Part shown: piece by piece, positions 1 to 9,753 of the stretch | How the letters are laid out: every line of letters starts with the position of its first letter | Position numbering within the stretch: position 1 is the stretch's first letter | Assembly: GCA_016795425.1 (NCBI GenBank) | Contig: JAEUHG010000141.1 | Span: forward strand, 1 to 42,248 | Reading direction: 5' to 3' | Origin: Verrucomicrobiales bacterium | GTDB taxonomy: Bacteria; Verrucomicrobiota; Verrucomicrobiia; Limisphaerales; CAIMTB01 | Length of the DNA: 42,248 nucleotides | Made by a program: the position numbers and the translations under genes | The notes under the pieces: generated by a model | The model's database searches: none | The model's input: the letters and a program-made list of their open reading frames with translations, nothing else | Told to the model about the DNA's origin: nothing

Positions 1-40
1 CAGCGGCGACGAGTAAGACGGCAATCGCAGATCGGCGCAT
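1..40 (-). CDS. N-terminus of an exported protein (partial, runs off the left edge)
   Basis: The minus strand has an ATG at 40-38 followed by an open frame to the window edge. It reads MRRSAIAVLLVAA: two arginines then a hydrophobic stretch, the start of a typical signal peptide. Only 13 residues are visible, so the product cannot be named. It is divergent from the giant secreted protein gene starting at 436, and the two may share the intergenic region between them. No convincing ribosome binding site is seen upstream, which is common in this window. A chance open stretch is possible over so short a length. Confidence 0.45.
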   Translation of the reverse strand, partial: MRRSAIAVLLVAA

Positions 41-435
41 AGATAGACAGGAGAGGGATGGTTGCCAGACCCCACCTCCCGTCGCAACCGCGTTTGCGAA
101 CCTCCGGCGAATCCGATGCGTCTCCGAGTTGTGGAGCGGCACCACCGTTCCGGCCGGGAATCGCCGTTCTGGGAAAGCGGCAGGGGACTGCCGCAGTCCA
201 CGACGCTTCGCGCCAGTCGGCACCCCGGGGCCAGGCCAACGCTGGTCGTCGTGGAGTGCGGGAGTCCTCTCCCGCTATCTCAACGGAAATCGCCCCGACA
301 ACTCGGAGATGCGCCCCGGTCCCAACGGGCGTCCACATTTGGCTGGCGAATTCCAAGCATTCGATCGGTAATACATGAGTCACCTTGTCCACCCAATCTG
401 CCGGCGCGAACGCGTGCCTCAGGTCTCCACCCACC
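41..435. other. Divergent intergenic region, no recognised content
   Basis: This 395-base stretch lies between the leftward exported-protein start at 40 and the rightward giant gene at 436. Overlapping open frames of about 80-125 codons exist on the plus strand, but they resemble no known protein and overlap one another. I see no clear promoter hexamers, RNA gene or repeat. It probably holds the promoters of both flanking genes. Confidence 0.5.
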
Positions 436-3400
436 GTGAAGCCTCTTCTCCCCTGCCTACGAGTGCGTCTCCTCGCCGCCCTGATTTCGGTCGGGCCCGG
501 CCTGCCCCCCGTGCTGGAGGCGGCCACCATAGATTCTGATCGGGTGCTGACAGCCGACGACCGTTCACTCGAAGGTCAGGAGATCGTTGTGCGTAACGCC
601 CGGTGGACGGTCGCTGGCTCACACTCATTCGCCCGGCTTCAATTGATCGAGGGCGCCGTGCTAACCCACCCCTCCGCGCCAAACGGTGAGTCAGACCACG
701 TCCTTCGACTCACCGTCACCGGCGACGCGTCGGTGGATGCGACTTCGCGAATCGACGTCACCGCGAGGGGCTACAGCAACGGGGTCCCGACCGGTGTGGG
801 TCGGTTGGTGGAGTGGGCCGCGTCCGGCGGAGGCCATGGTGGTGAAGGAGGACGAAGCGTGACCGGCGCCAAGGGTGGCGAAGCGTACGGTTCGATCTCG
901 GCGCCGGATGCCTTCGGCAGTCAAGGCGGTGCGCCCACCGGAGACACCGGCGGAGCGGGTGGCGGCGTCATTCGCCTGGTGGTTTCTGGGCGCCTGACGG
1001 TCGACGGCGGCATCGTCGCGGACGGCGAGACCACGTTCCACAACAACGCGGGCGGCGGCGCCGGCGGCAGCGTGTTCGCAACGGTGGGTTCCCTGTCGGG
1101 CAATGGAGTGATCTCCGCGAATGGCGGGTCCGGCGAGTGGGTGGATGGAGGTGGCGGCGCCGGGGGGCGTATCGCCATTCTTTACGGATCCAACACCTTC
1201 ACCGGGAGAATCTCCGCCGTGGGTGGAAACGGCCAGGAGCGCGGTGGCGCCGGTACCGTTTACACGAAGGCCAACACCGAGAACACGGGCCGATTGCTCG
1301 TGGATAATGGCGACACGTTGGGCGGCCACACACCCATCGTCAGCAGCGAACCTTTCCGGATGACGATCGGCGGAAAGGCACAGGTGTTTCCCAAGGACAC
1401 CCTCACGCTGCAGCAACTCGAAGTCCGTACCAACGGCATCCTCACCCACCCAACGGGCCTCCAACGCTGTGAAGTCAGTGTCCTGGGAGACGCCGATGTC
1501 CTGGCGGGTGGAAGCATCTCGGTGGATGGACGTGGATTTCCGGGCGGCACCGATTTAGGGCCCGGCGGCGGCACCCGCGTCGAGTGGTCTGGCTCAGGGG
1601 GTGGACATGGGGCAGAAGGCGGACGAGGAATCACGGGCGGGCTTGGGGGCGGCCACTACGGGTCCGTCACGGAACCGCTCACATTGGGAAGCGCAGGCGG
1701 GGACGGCGACGGGGGCATCGGAGGCGCCGGAGGCGGCGCCATTCGTCTCACGGTGAATGGACGATTGACCGTCATCGGCAGGATCTCGGCCGAGGGTTCG
1801 TCGACCGTGCGCAATAATTCCGGCGGCGGCGCCGGCGGCAGCGTCTATTTGACCGTGGGCACCCTGGCGGGTTCCGGGTTGATCACCGCCAATGGCGGTG
1901 CGGGCGAGTGGGTCGACGGTGGGGGAGGCGCAGGCGGGCGCGTCGCGATTCACCAAACCGCGAACAGCTTCACCGGAGCGATCACCGCCTACGGAGGCGG
2001 CGGGCATGAGCGTGGAGGGGCGGGCACGGTGTACACGCGGTCGACCGTGGACGCGGTTGGTTGGGTGCTGATTGATAACGGCGACATCCTGGGCGCGCAT
2101 ACCCCCTTCAACAGTCCGGAGCCGTTGCGTCTGGCGATCGGCGGAAAGGCCCAGGTGTATCCGGTGGGTGCCCTGGCCCTGCGGCAACTCGAAGTCCGTA
2201 CCAACGGAATCCTGACGCATCCGACCGGAATCCTGCGTTGTGAGGTGCACGTTCTGGGCGACGCAGCGGTTCTGCCGGGAGGGAGCATCTCCGTCGACGG
2301 CCGCGGCTTTCCGTGGGGAACGGAACTCGGCCCTGGCGCGGGATCGCGCCTCGAATGGTCCGGCTCGGGAGGCGGTCACGGAGGCGAGGGCGGCCGGGGG
2401 GTAACGGGTCCACTCGGTGGCGGTCAGTATGGTTCCATCACCGAACCCTCGGCACTCGGCAGCGTGGGGGGCGCGGGTGATGGCGGCATCGGCGGCGCCG
2501 GCGGAGGTGCCGTTCGTTTGATCGTGGACGGCCAACTGTCGGTCCAAGGTCGCATTTCAGCCGAGGGCGCGGCGACGCTCCGCAACAACGCGGGTGGGGG
2601 CGCCGGAGGAAGTCTGTTTCTAACGGCCGGCAGTCTCACGGGCACCGGAGTGATTTCCGCGAATGGCGGAGCTGGTGAATGGGTGGACGGCGGTGGTGGC
2701 GCCGGGGGCCGAATCTCGATTCAATACGGAGGCAGCACGTTTTCGGGCACACTCTCGGCCTTCGGTGGCGGCGGCGCGGAACGCGGCGGCGCGGGGACCG
2801 TTTATACCCGACCTCTGACGGACAACCTCGCCTGGGTGGTGGTGGATAACGGTGACGTTTTGGGAGCTCACACTCCCTTGCGCTGGCCCGATCCCCTGCG
2901 CCTTGCCATCGGCGGCAAGGCCCAGGTGTATCCGCAAGGCGCACTCACCCTCCAGGAGTTGGATGTGCGCACCAACGGAATCCTCACGCATCCGACGAAT
3001 GTTCTCCGATGCGAGGTCGTCGTCCTGGGGAATGCCCGCGTTCAAGAAGGCGGCCGCATCTCAACGGACGGTCGCGGGTTGGCGTGGGGAACGGATCTAG
3101 GACCGGGAGCAGGGAACCAATTGGACTGGTCCGGTTCAGGAGCAGGTCATGGAGGTGAAGGAGGACGTGGAGTCACCGGTCCGATCGGTGGTGAATCCTA
3201 TGGTTCCATCACCGACCCCGTCAGTCTCGGCAGCCAAGGCGGTAGCGGCGATGGAGGCGCCGGCGGTGCCGGCGGCGGCGCAATCCGATTGACCGTCAAC
3301 GGCACTCTCACTGTCGATGGTCGTATCTCGTCAGAAGGCGCGGCGACGTTGCGAAACAACTCCGGGGGAGGTTCAGGTGGCAGCATCCTTCTGAGTGTCG

Positions 3401-6400
3401 GTTTCCTTTCGGGGCGCGGCGTGATCTCGGTGAACGGCGGGGCGGGTGAATGGGTGGATGGCGGCGGAGGTGGCGGCGGACGCCTCGCGATTCACCAGGG
3501 CGGATCCACGTTCGTCGGAAACGTCACGGCGTTTGGCGGCGGTGGCCATCAGCGCGGCGGGGCGGGGACTTTTTATTGGAGATCCGTGACGAACGGCCTC
3601 GCGTGGGTCGTCGTCGACAATGGCGATACCCTCGGCGGACACACCCCGATCACTTGGTCGGAGCCCTTGCGGTTGGCGATTGCCGGGAAAGCCCAAGTCT
3701 ACCCCCAGGGATTGCTCACTCTCCAGCAACTGGAAGTGCGCACCAACGGGATTCTGACTCACCCCACCGGTGCCGAGCGCTGCGAAGTTGTCGTGCTGGG
3801 CGATGCCAACGTCCTGCCGGGAGGCAGCATCTCGGTGGATGGCCGAGGTTATCCGATCGGGGCCGATCCTGGGCCGGGCACGGGGAGCCGTGTCGATTGG
3901 TCAGGCAGCGGGGCGGGTCACGGTGGTGCGGGCGGCGGCGGACGGACCAGTCCGCAAGGCGGTGAGCCCTACGGATCAATGCTCGAACCTTCAACGCTCG
4001 GAAGTCAGGGGGCCAGTGGTGATGGAGGAGCCGGCGGCGCAGGCGGCGGATCCGTTCGATTGATCGTCGGTGGAAACCTGACCGTCGACGGCCAGATCAG
4101 CGCCAACGGAATGTCGGCCATCGCCAATAACGCCGGAGGCGGGTCTGGCGGAAGTCTACTCATCGGCGCACACCAACTTTCCGGCCGCGGTGCCATTACC
4201 GCGTTGGGCGGCGCCGGCGAATGGGTCGACGGCGGCGGGGGTGCCGGTGGGCGAATCGCGATTTACCGAAGCTCGAGTTCATTCACTGGCGCCCTGGCCG
4301 TTACGGGTGGAGGCGGATTCGCCAAAGGCGCGGACGGCACCATTCGGCAGGACGACGCCCAGCGTCTCATCTGGCTGGCGCCTTCCGACCCATGGGCTTC
4401 AGGGAGCATTTCCTTGGAAGTGGCGCTCTTTAGTGGGGGGGCCGGTCCGCACACGGTCGAATTCAACGCCGAACGCGACGGCCAGGTTCTCCCCATCGCT
4501 CGCCTCACCACCTCGGTGATTGCCAAAACCACCTGGGACACGACGCAGGTGCCGGACGGAACCTACGGACTGACGGCATCGGTGCGCGACGCCGCCGGAC
4601 GACGGGTGGGGGAATCGCGCCGCGCCATTTCCGTCAATAACACCGTGTTATGGCGCGGCGGACGCCTCGCGGCATCGGAGACGTGGACCGCGGGAAGCGT
4701 GTATGCCGTCCGTCGGGATTTGGTGATTCCAACGGGAGTCACCCTGACGTTCGAGCCCGGGGTCATTGTGAAATTCATGCCAGGAGTTCGTCTGTTCGTT
4801 CAAAGCGGCGGCACGCTGCGGGCGGAAGCGAGCGCGAATCAGCCGGTACAATTGACTTCGTTTCTCGACGATGCGGTGGGTGGCGACAGCAATCTGGATG
4901 GAGCGACCACCCGGCCCGCCGCTGGGAGTTGGCGACTGCATCAGGATGCCGGGGGCACGTTGGCGCTCAGCGAGACCACCCGCCTGCGTTACCATACGCG
5001 CGAGTACGGCGGCACCTTGACGGCGAACGAGACCTGGACGGCTGAGGCGCTTCGCGAGATTACCCAGACGGTCGTCGTCGCCGCTGGTGTGACGCTCCGA
5101 GTGGAGGCTGGCACCGTTTTGAAGATCGCGCCTGGTCAGGGTCTCGATGTCCGACCCGGCGCCAGCTTGGAGGTGCTCGGAACCTATGCCGAACCGGTCG
5201 TCATCACTTCGATGGCCGACGATGCTTACGGGGGTGACTCGAATGCCGACGGGTCACACACGTTGCCGATGGCTGGGGATTGGCGAAGCCTTCGGTTCGA
5301 CGACGGCGCCCAGGGTAACCTCAATCATGCGGTCATCCGGTTCGGGGGAAATTCCGTCGGCAATCCTTGGGGCGCAGGGGGAGCGATGGAAGCGTTGGGC
5401 GGACCGCTCACGGTGCGCAACAGCGTGATCACGGACGCCCTCAAGGACGGCGCCTTCTGTTATGGCACCACGTTGTTCGAGAACTGCCTCGTTCTGCGCT
5501 GCGATCGCGGACTGACGGCCGTCGGAGAAATGAGCGTCATCCATTGCACCATCGACGCATGCCGCATCGGACTGCTCGAGCACGCCGGCCAGTTGATCGT
5601 CCGCAACACGATCGTCTCGCAGTCGATTGATGCCGGGATCGAGCACGACTTGGGGCCAGCGACACCGATCGTCAGCTCCTGCAATGTCTGGAATCCCGCC
5701 GCGCGACGCGGCAATTACAGCGGAACCGCTGATCTCACGGGTCAGAACGGGAACATCTCGGCCGAACCGCGATTCAAGGACTATGCGTCCGACAATCTGC
5801 GCCTGAATTACGCCTCGCCGGGAATCGACGCGGCCGCAGGAGACTTCGCCACGCCAACCGATCTGGCGGGTTCCGCGCGCTATGACGATCCACGCACCGG
5901 CAACACGGGAACTCCGGCCGCGAACGGGAGCGTTCCCGATATGGGCGCCTTCGAGTTTGTGGAGAGTGCCCCTTCGAACATCGATCTGGTGGTGTCGAGC
6001 GTTCAGGGCCCACCCGAGATCGAAGCCGGCCAGGCAGTTCAACTGGAATGGACGATCACCAACCGGGGAACCGAACCCCTGGGCGGCCCCTGGCACGATG
6101 CAATCTACCTCAAGCAAATCGATGGTGGTGATCGTGTCTTCGTCGCCGAACCGTTGGTCGGTCGGGGCGTGGTCGTGGGGCCTGGCGAATCTCGGCGGAT
6201 CACCGCCGACGTCCGCGTCCCGGGTGGCCTGGTGGGTGACTACCAATGGGCCGTCGACGGCAACAGTCGGGACGATCTCGTGGAAGGAGCGAACTCGGAG
6301 AACAACGCGGCCCTGGCCACGGGGAGCACCGGGCTCACCGTGCCGGTCATTGCCTTGGGAGCAGCTCCGTTGACAGCCACGTTCGATGCGCCAGACCAGC

Positions 6401-9400
6401 CTCATTGGTTCCAATGCCGGGCGCCGGTGGGCCGGAGCGTGCGCTTTCTCCTCGATCTGCGCGCGTCGACCGGAATCACCGAACTCTACGTGGGAAACGG
6501 GTTCGTACCCACCCCCGAACACTTCACCGCGCGCCAACGTGAATTTGCCACACCAGACACCTCGGTCGTGGTATCCGATTCCGCGACGCCGCCCGCGGAC
6601 GGGACCAACGTCTTCTATGTCCTCTGCCTCGGCCGAGTGCTGAATGCTCCGCCTGAACCGTTTGAATTGCGTGCCGAGCTGGCCGGTCTGCAGATTGAAT
6701 CGGTTCGGCCGGAAACCGTGGGGAACGCGGGCCTAGTGACCCTGGAAGTTCGCGGCTCGGGCTTGACGGACCAAACCGGACTTACCGTTCGGCTGGGCGA
6801 TACCGAGCGCCCGGCGATCCGAGTCAGTGCGCGGGAGGGCGGTCGAGTCTTCGCGACGTTCGACCTGTCGGGCTTCCCGACGGGAAGACCTTCCGTCCGC
6901 GCCGAAGAGGACGGGTTTGCCGCGACCTTACCGGAGGCCGTGGAGGTGGTTGGGGGAGGCATCGGAGACTTTTACACCGAACTCAATGGGCCTTCGGTCA
7001 CCCGGGCCGGGCGGTTGACCACCTGGTTTGTCACTTACGGCAACCGTGGCCTGGTCGACATCAAGCTGCCTTTGTTGCGCTTCGCCGCCCCCGGGGCCAC
7101 CGAGATCCGTTTGTTCGATCTGGTGGATAACTTCGCGGACTCGTTCACCTTTGTCGGATTCCACCCAGAGATTCTCCTACCAACGCTTGGACCAGGACAG
7201 GAAGTGACCTTTGAAGTTCAGGTCAAATTCGCGGCGCCAACTCAGGTCGAGGTTCAGATGCTGACCGGTGATGCCTTCGCGGGGGACTCCACGCCGTTCC
7301 AGTGGAACACACTGCCTGCGCCCCTGGAAGTTCGACCCGAGAAATGGGCGGAGTGGCTCGGGGGGTTGACCGAACGATTCGGGGCGACCGTTGCGGATCA
7401 TGCCGCCCGGCTGAGCACGGTCCTGGATGAGCTTCGCACCTCGCCGCTGACCTACTCCTACCTCGCGAACATCGACGGGCGATGGCTGTTCGGGGATGAA
7501 CCTGAGGGCGTCGTGCAATCGCGTCCAATCATCGAGTTGTCACCGGCGGAAGAGGCCGAGGCTAACGCGTCCGCCGCGGCTCTCCATCTGCTTCCGACCC
7601 GTCCTCCCGCGGATGGGATCCGCAAAACATGGTGGGTCGTCATTAGTATCGAGGACTACTCCAACCGGAGAGCGGAAGGAGGCGGTGGCGGCGACCTCGG
7701 CGGCACCCGGATGGATGCATACGATATGGCGACCTTCATCCGCAACGATCTGGGTGTCCCCGCCGCTCAGTACAGAGGGGGCCACGATTCTCCGACCGAC
7801 GCCGCGGGTTGGACGCGCTCCAACATGATGGACGAACTCCGTAGATTCCGCGGGCAGGTGGATGCCGATGACAATCTGGTGGTGGTCTACAGCGGCCACG
7901 GCGGTCGTGGGAGCGCCGGTACGGGCTACCTGTGTCCCAACGGCGGCGGCTCCATTTCGCCGACCGCATTCACCCGGGCGATCGATGAGGTCGGCGCCGG
8001 AACGACGTATTTTATCAACGACTCGTGCCACTCCGAGGCCTTCAACGATCTCGTCCGCCCCAGCACGACGAAGTTTGTGGGCTTCGCTGCGACTCAGAGT
8101 GACAAGATCTCCTGGGACACCGCCAGCGGTGGAGAATTGATCAAGAACTTCAAGGCCCAGATGCGCAAGGGCCGGTCGCTTCAGGGAGCCTTCGACATCA
8201 CCGAATACGTGGTGTCGAGGCGCTATGAAAAAAAGGACCTGAATAGGCATCGACAGCATCCGGTGCTGTCGAATCGACAGGGAGTCAGCCTGGCCGGCAA
8301 TCCGTGGCTCGACCCGGCGGGTGTTGAACAGGAACGCCGCCGCCGGCTCAACCCGCTTCCGGGCGCAAGCGTCGCGAGTGGAAACGTCGGAATCGTCGGC
8401 AGCGTCGATCCGAACGACAAATACGCGCTCGCCGGCGTCGGATCTCAGCGCTGGGTCCAGCCCGATCAGGTCCTGCCCTTCGAAGTGGTTTTCGAGAACA
8501 AGACCAATGCCGCCGCCCCGGCACAGGAGGTCCTCGTCCTCGACGACCTGGATCCCAAACTCGACTGGTCCACCCTGGAATTGAAGGACATCGCCTTCAA
8601 CGACGCCAAAATCTCGGTGCCCCCAGGACTCCAGAGATTCTCCACCATCACCCGCGTCGGAACCGACACGAACGAGGTCGTGATCGACGTGGACTTCGAT
8701 CCCGGTTCCGGCCGGATCACCTGGCTGATTCACTCCCGGGATTCGCAAACCGGGGAACTTCCTGAGGATCCCTATGCCGGCTTTCTGCCGCCGAACGACG
8801 CGAGTCACCGTGGCGAGGGTTCGTTGAGTTACACGATCCGGCCGAAGGCAGGTCTTCCCGGGGGGAGCCAGTTGACGAACCTGGCGACCATCATTTTCGA
8901 TCCGACGTACGGGGCGAATCCGCCGATCGTCACCCCCTGGGTGACCAACACGATTGACGCCCTGGCCCCATCCAGCGCGGTCCAAGCCCTCGACGCGCAG
9001 GTGACCGGGGAATTCACTCTGAAATGGAGCGGCGCGGATGCGGCAGGCGGCTCTGGACTCGCCTCCTACGACATATTTGTCTCGCGAGACAACGGACCGT
9101 TCTCCTTGTGGCAGATCGCCACCACCAATACCTCCGCAACGCTCCTCGGGCAGCCGGGTTCGACCTACCGCTTCTTCAGCATTGCCCGCGATGCGGCGGG
9201 ATTGACTGAGAAACCGCCCGCCCAGCCCGATGCGGTCACGACGATCGCGGGAGGATCCAACTTCGCCACCTGGGCCATGACCCAAGGACTTCCTCTGAAT
9301 GCATCGGGACCTGACGACGATCCCGATGGCGACGGGCTCAAGAATTTCACGGAGTACGCCCTTGCCTTGCATCCGCTCGTCCAGGACGCACTGCTCGCGA

Positions 9401-9657
9401 GTCCGAAGCCCGCGGTGATGCTGATTGGCGGGCAACGCTATGTGTCACTGACCTACCGCAGACCGAAGACCGAACCTGGTGATGTCCGGTATCTCGTAAC
9501 CGCCTCCGGAACGGTCGCGCCGTGGGCGGGATCCTCCGCCGTCGAAGTGGTCGGAACCCCGGTCGATCGCGGCAGCTTCGTCGAGGTCACGATCCGATTG
9601 CGTGATCCGGTGGAAGCACGCGTCCAGGGATACCTCCGAGTCCAGATCGCGCGCTGA
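436..9657 (+). CDS. Giant secreted repeat protein with caspase-like (C14) domain, 3073 aa
   Basis: I place the start at GTG 436, because it begins MKPLLPCLRVRLLAALISV and ends in a plausible cleavage site near VLEA; a TTG 17 codons upstream would bury that signal. Order of parts: five glycine-rich repeats of exactly 257 residues (about residues 69-1300); an Ig/FN3-like stretch; two similar beta-rich modules (LTFEPGVIVKF, LRVEAGTVLKI); a right-handed beta-helix-like region; a CARDB-like domain (DLVVSSVQGPPEIEAGQ); a PPC-like and a TIG-like region; then a caspase-like domain with YSGHGG (His2488, codon 7897-7899) and FINDSCHSE (Cys2531, codon 8026-8028), the expected His/Cys dyad of clan CD peptidases. 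After it come an SVDPNDK module seen in large bacterial surface proteins, an FN3-like domain and a C-terminal DDDPDGDGLKNFTEYAL calcium-type stretch. No sortase or PEP-CTERM anchor is visible. Domain names are from motif recognition; substrate and role are unknown. Confidence 0.9.
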   Translation: MKPLLPCLRVRLLAALISVGPGLPPVLEAATIDSDRVLTADDRSLEGQEIVVRNARWTVAGSHSFARLQLIEGAVLTHPSAPNGESDHVLRLTVTGDASVDATSRIDVTARGYSNGVPTGVGRLVEWAASGGGHGGEGGRSVTGAKGGEAYGSISAPDAFGSQGGAPTGDTGGAGGGVIRLVVSGRLTVDGGIVADGETTFHNNAGGGAGGSVFATVGSLSGNGVISANGGSGEWVDGGGGAGGRIAILYGSNTFTGRISAVGGNGQERGGAGTVYTKANTENTGRLLVDNGDTLGGHTPIVSSEPFRMTIGGKAQVFPKDTLTLQQLEVRTNGILTHPTGLQRCEVSVLGDADVLAGGSISVDGRGFPGGTDLGPGGGTRVEWSGSGGGHGAEGGRGITGGLGGGHYGSVTEPLTLGSAGGDGDGGIGGAGGGAIRLTVNGRLTVIGRISAEGSSTVRNNSGGGAGGSVYLTVGTLAGSGLITANGGAGEWVDGGGGAGGRVAIHQTANSFTGAITAYGGGGHERGGAGTVYTRSTVDAVGWVLIDNGDILGAHTPFNSPEPLRLAIGGKAQVYPVGALALRQLEVRTNGILTHPTGILRCEVHVLGDAAVLPGGSISVDGRGFPWGTELGPGAGSRLEWSGSGGGHGGEGGRGVTGPLGGGQYGSITEPSALGSVGGAGDGGIGGAGGGAVRLIVDGQLSVQGRISAEGAATLRNNAGGGAGGSLFLTAGSLTGTGVISANGGAGEWVDGGGGAGGRISIQYGGSTFSGTLSAFGGGGAERGGAGTVYTRPLTDNLAWVVVDNGDVLGAHTPLRWPDPLRLAIGGKAQVYPQGALTLQELDVRTNGILTHPTNVLRCEVVVLGNARVQEGGRISTDGRGLAWGTDLGPGAGNQLDWSGSGAGHGGEGGRGVTGPIGGESYGSITDPVSLGSQGGSGDGGAGGAGGGAIRLTVNGTLTVDGRISSEGAATLRNNSGGGSGGSILLSVGFLSGRGVISVNGGAGEWVDGGGGGGGRLAIHQGGSTFVGNVTAFGGGGHQRGGAGTFYWRSVTNGLAWVVVDNGDTLGGHTPITWSEPLRLAIAGKAQVYPQGLLTLQQLEVRTNGILTHPTGAERCEVVVLGDANVLPGGSISVDGRGYPIGADPGPGTGSRVDWSGSGAGHGGAGGGGRTSPQGGEPYGSMLEPSTLGSQGASGDGGAGGAGGGSVRLIVGGNLTVDGQISANGMSAIANNAGGGSGGSLLIGAHQLSGRGAITALGGAGEWVDGGGGAGGRIAIYRSSSSFTGALAVTGGGGFAKGADGTIRQDDAQRLIWLAPSDPWASGSISLEVALFSGGAGPHTVEFNAERDGQVLPIARLTTSVIAKTTWDTTQVPDGTYGLTASVRDAAGRRVGESRRAISVNNTVLWRGGRLAASETWTAGSVYAVRRDLVIPTGVTLTFEPGVIVKFMPGVRLFVQSGGTLRAEASANQPVQLTSFLDDAVGGDSNLDGATTRPAAGSWRLHQDAGGTLALSETTRLRYHTREYGGTLTANETWTAEALREITQTVVVAAGVTLRVEAGTVLKIAPGQGLDVRPGASLEVLGTYAEPVVITSMADDAYGGDSNADGSHTLPMAGDWRSLRFDDGAQGNLNHAVIRFGGNSVGNPWGAGGAMEALGGPLTVRNSVITDALKDGAFCYGTTLFENCLVLRCDRGLTAVGEMSVIHCTIDACRIGLLEHAGQLIVRNTIVSQSIDAGIEHDLGPATPIVSSCNVWNPAARRGNYSGTADLTGQNGNISAEPRFKDYASDNLRLNYASPGIDAAAGDFATPTDLAGSARYDDPRTGNTGTPAANGSVPDMGAFEFVESAPSNIDLVVSSVQGPPEIEAGQAVQLEWTITNRGTEPLGGPWHDAIYLKQIDGGDRVFVAEPLVGRGVVVGPGESRRITADVRVPGGLVGDYQWAVDGNSRDDLVEGANSENNAALATGSTGLTVPVIALGAAPLTATFDAPDQPHWFQCRAPVGRSVRFLLDLRASTGITELYVGNGFVPTPEHFTARQREFATPDTSVVVSDSATPPADGTNVFYVLCLGRVLNAPPEPFELRAELAGLQIESVRPETVGNAGLVTLEVRGSGLTDQTGLTVRLGDTERPAIRVSAREGGRVFATFDLSGFPTGRPSVRAEEDGFAATLPEAVEVVGGGIGDFYTELNGPSVTRAGRLTTWFVTYGNRGLVDIKLPLLRFAAPGATEIRLFDLVDNFADSFTFVGFHPEILLPTLGPGQEVTFEVQVKFAAPTQVEVQMLTGDAFAGDSTPFQWNTLPAPLEVRPEKWAEWLGGLTERFGATVADHAARLSTVLDELRTSPLTYSYLANIDGRWLFGDEPEGVVQSRPIIELSPAEEAEANASAAALHLLPTRPPADGIRKTWWVVISIEDYSNRRAEGGGGGDLGGTRMDAYDMATFIRNDLGVPAAQYRGGHDSPTDAAGWTRSNMMDELRRFRGQVDADDNLVVVYSGHGGRGSAGTGYLCPNGGGSISPTAFTRAIDEVGAGTTYFINDSCHSEAFNDLVRPSTTKFVGFAATQSDKISWDTASGGELIKNFKAQMRKGRSLQGAFDITEYVVSRRYEKKDLNRHRQHPVLSNRQGVSLAGNPWLDPAGVEQERRRRLNPLPGASVASGNVGIVGSVDPNDKYALAGVGSQRWVQPDQVLPFEVVFENKTNAAAPAQEVLVLDDLDPKLDWSTLELKDIAFNDAKISVPPGLQRFSTITRVGTDTNEVVIDVDFDPGSGRITWLIHSRDSQTGELPEDPYAGFLPPNDASHRGEGSLSYTIRPKAGLPGGSQLTNLATIIFDPTYGANPPIVTPWVTNTIDALAPSSAVQALDAQVTGEFTLKWSGADAAGGSGLASYDIFVSRDNGPFSLWQIATTNTSATLLGQPGSTYRFFSIARDAAGLTEKPPAQPDAVTTIAGGSNFATWAMTQGLPLNASGPDDDPDGDGLKNFTEYALALHPLVQDALLASPKPAVMLIGGQRYVSLTYRRPKTEPGDVRYLVTASGTVAPWAGSSAVEVVGTPVDRGSFVEVTIRLRDPVEARVQGYLRVQIAR
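640..4350 (+). repeat. Five tandem 771-bp (257-codon) coding repeats
   Basis: Taking the Gln codon before the LE(V)RTNGILTHPT motif as anchor, units start at 640, 1411, 2182, 2953 and 3724. Every step is exactly 771 bases, so no indel separates the copies. Each unit carries the same series of blocks: LTHP, SGSGGGHGGEGG, GGGAGGS, NGGAGEWVDGGGGAGGR, RGGAGTVYTR, VDNGDTLGAHTP and GGKAQVYP. The first unit is the most divergent at its start, and the fifth loses similarity near 4350 before the last blocks. The glycine-rich pattern suggests stacked beta structure. Confidence 0.9.
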
Positions 9658-9700
9658 GGGGCCGGGCGCGGGTCTCGGCGCTGCACCACCCATGACCGCG

Positions 9701-9737
9701 CCCCCCTTCCCTCTTCCCCCTTCCTTCTTCCCCCTTC
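9701..9737 (+). other. 37-base uninterrupted pyrimidine tract
   Basis: Every base from 9701 to 9737 is C or T, just after the giant gene and 16 bases before the Nudix start. It is C-rich with TT steps. It could form unusual DNA or simply be low-complexity intergenic sequence. No terminator hairpin was found between the two genes. Confidence 0.7.
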
Positions 9738-9753
9738 AGGATCGGCGCCGGTC

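Noticed and set aside
58..439. Overlapping 80-125-codon frames upstream of the giant gene
   Set aside because: Mutually overlapping, no similarity, no signal peptide and no ribosome binding site; treated as intergenic.
640..4350. CRISPR-like or satellite array
   Set aside because: The repeats are long, in frame and protein-coding, with no spacer structure.
7540..9435. 631-codon open frame on the minus strand within the giant gene
   Set aside because: Opposite the caspase-like and following domains, whose motifs are clear on the plus strand; no similarity of its own.
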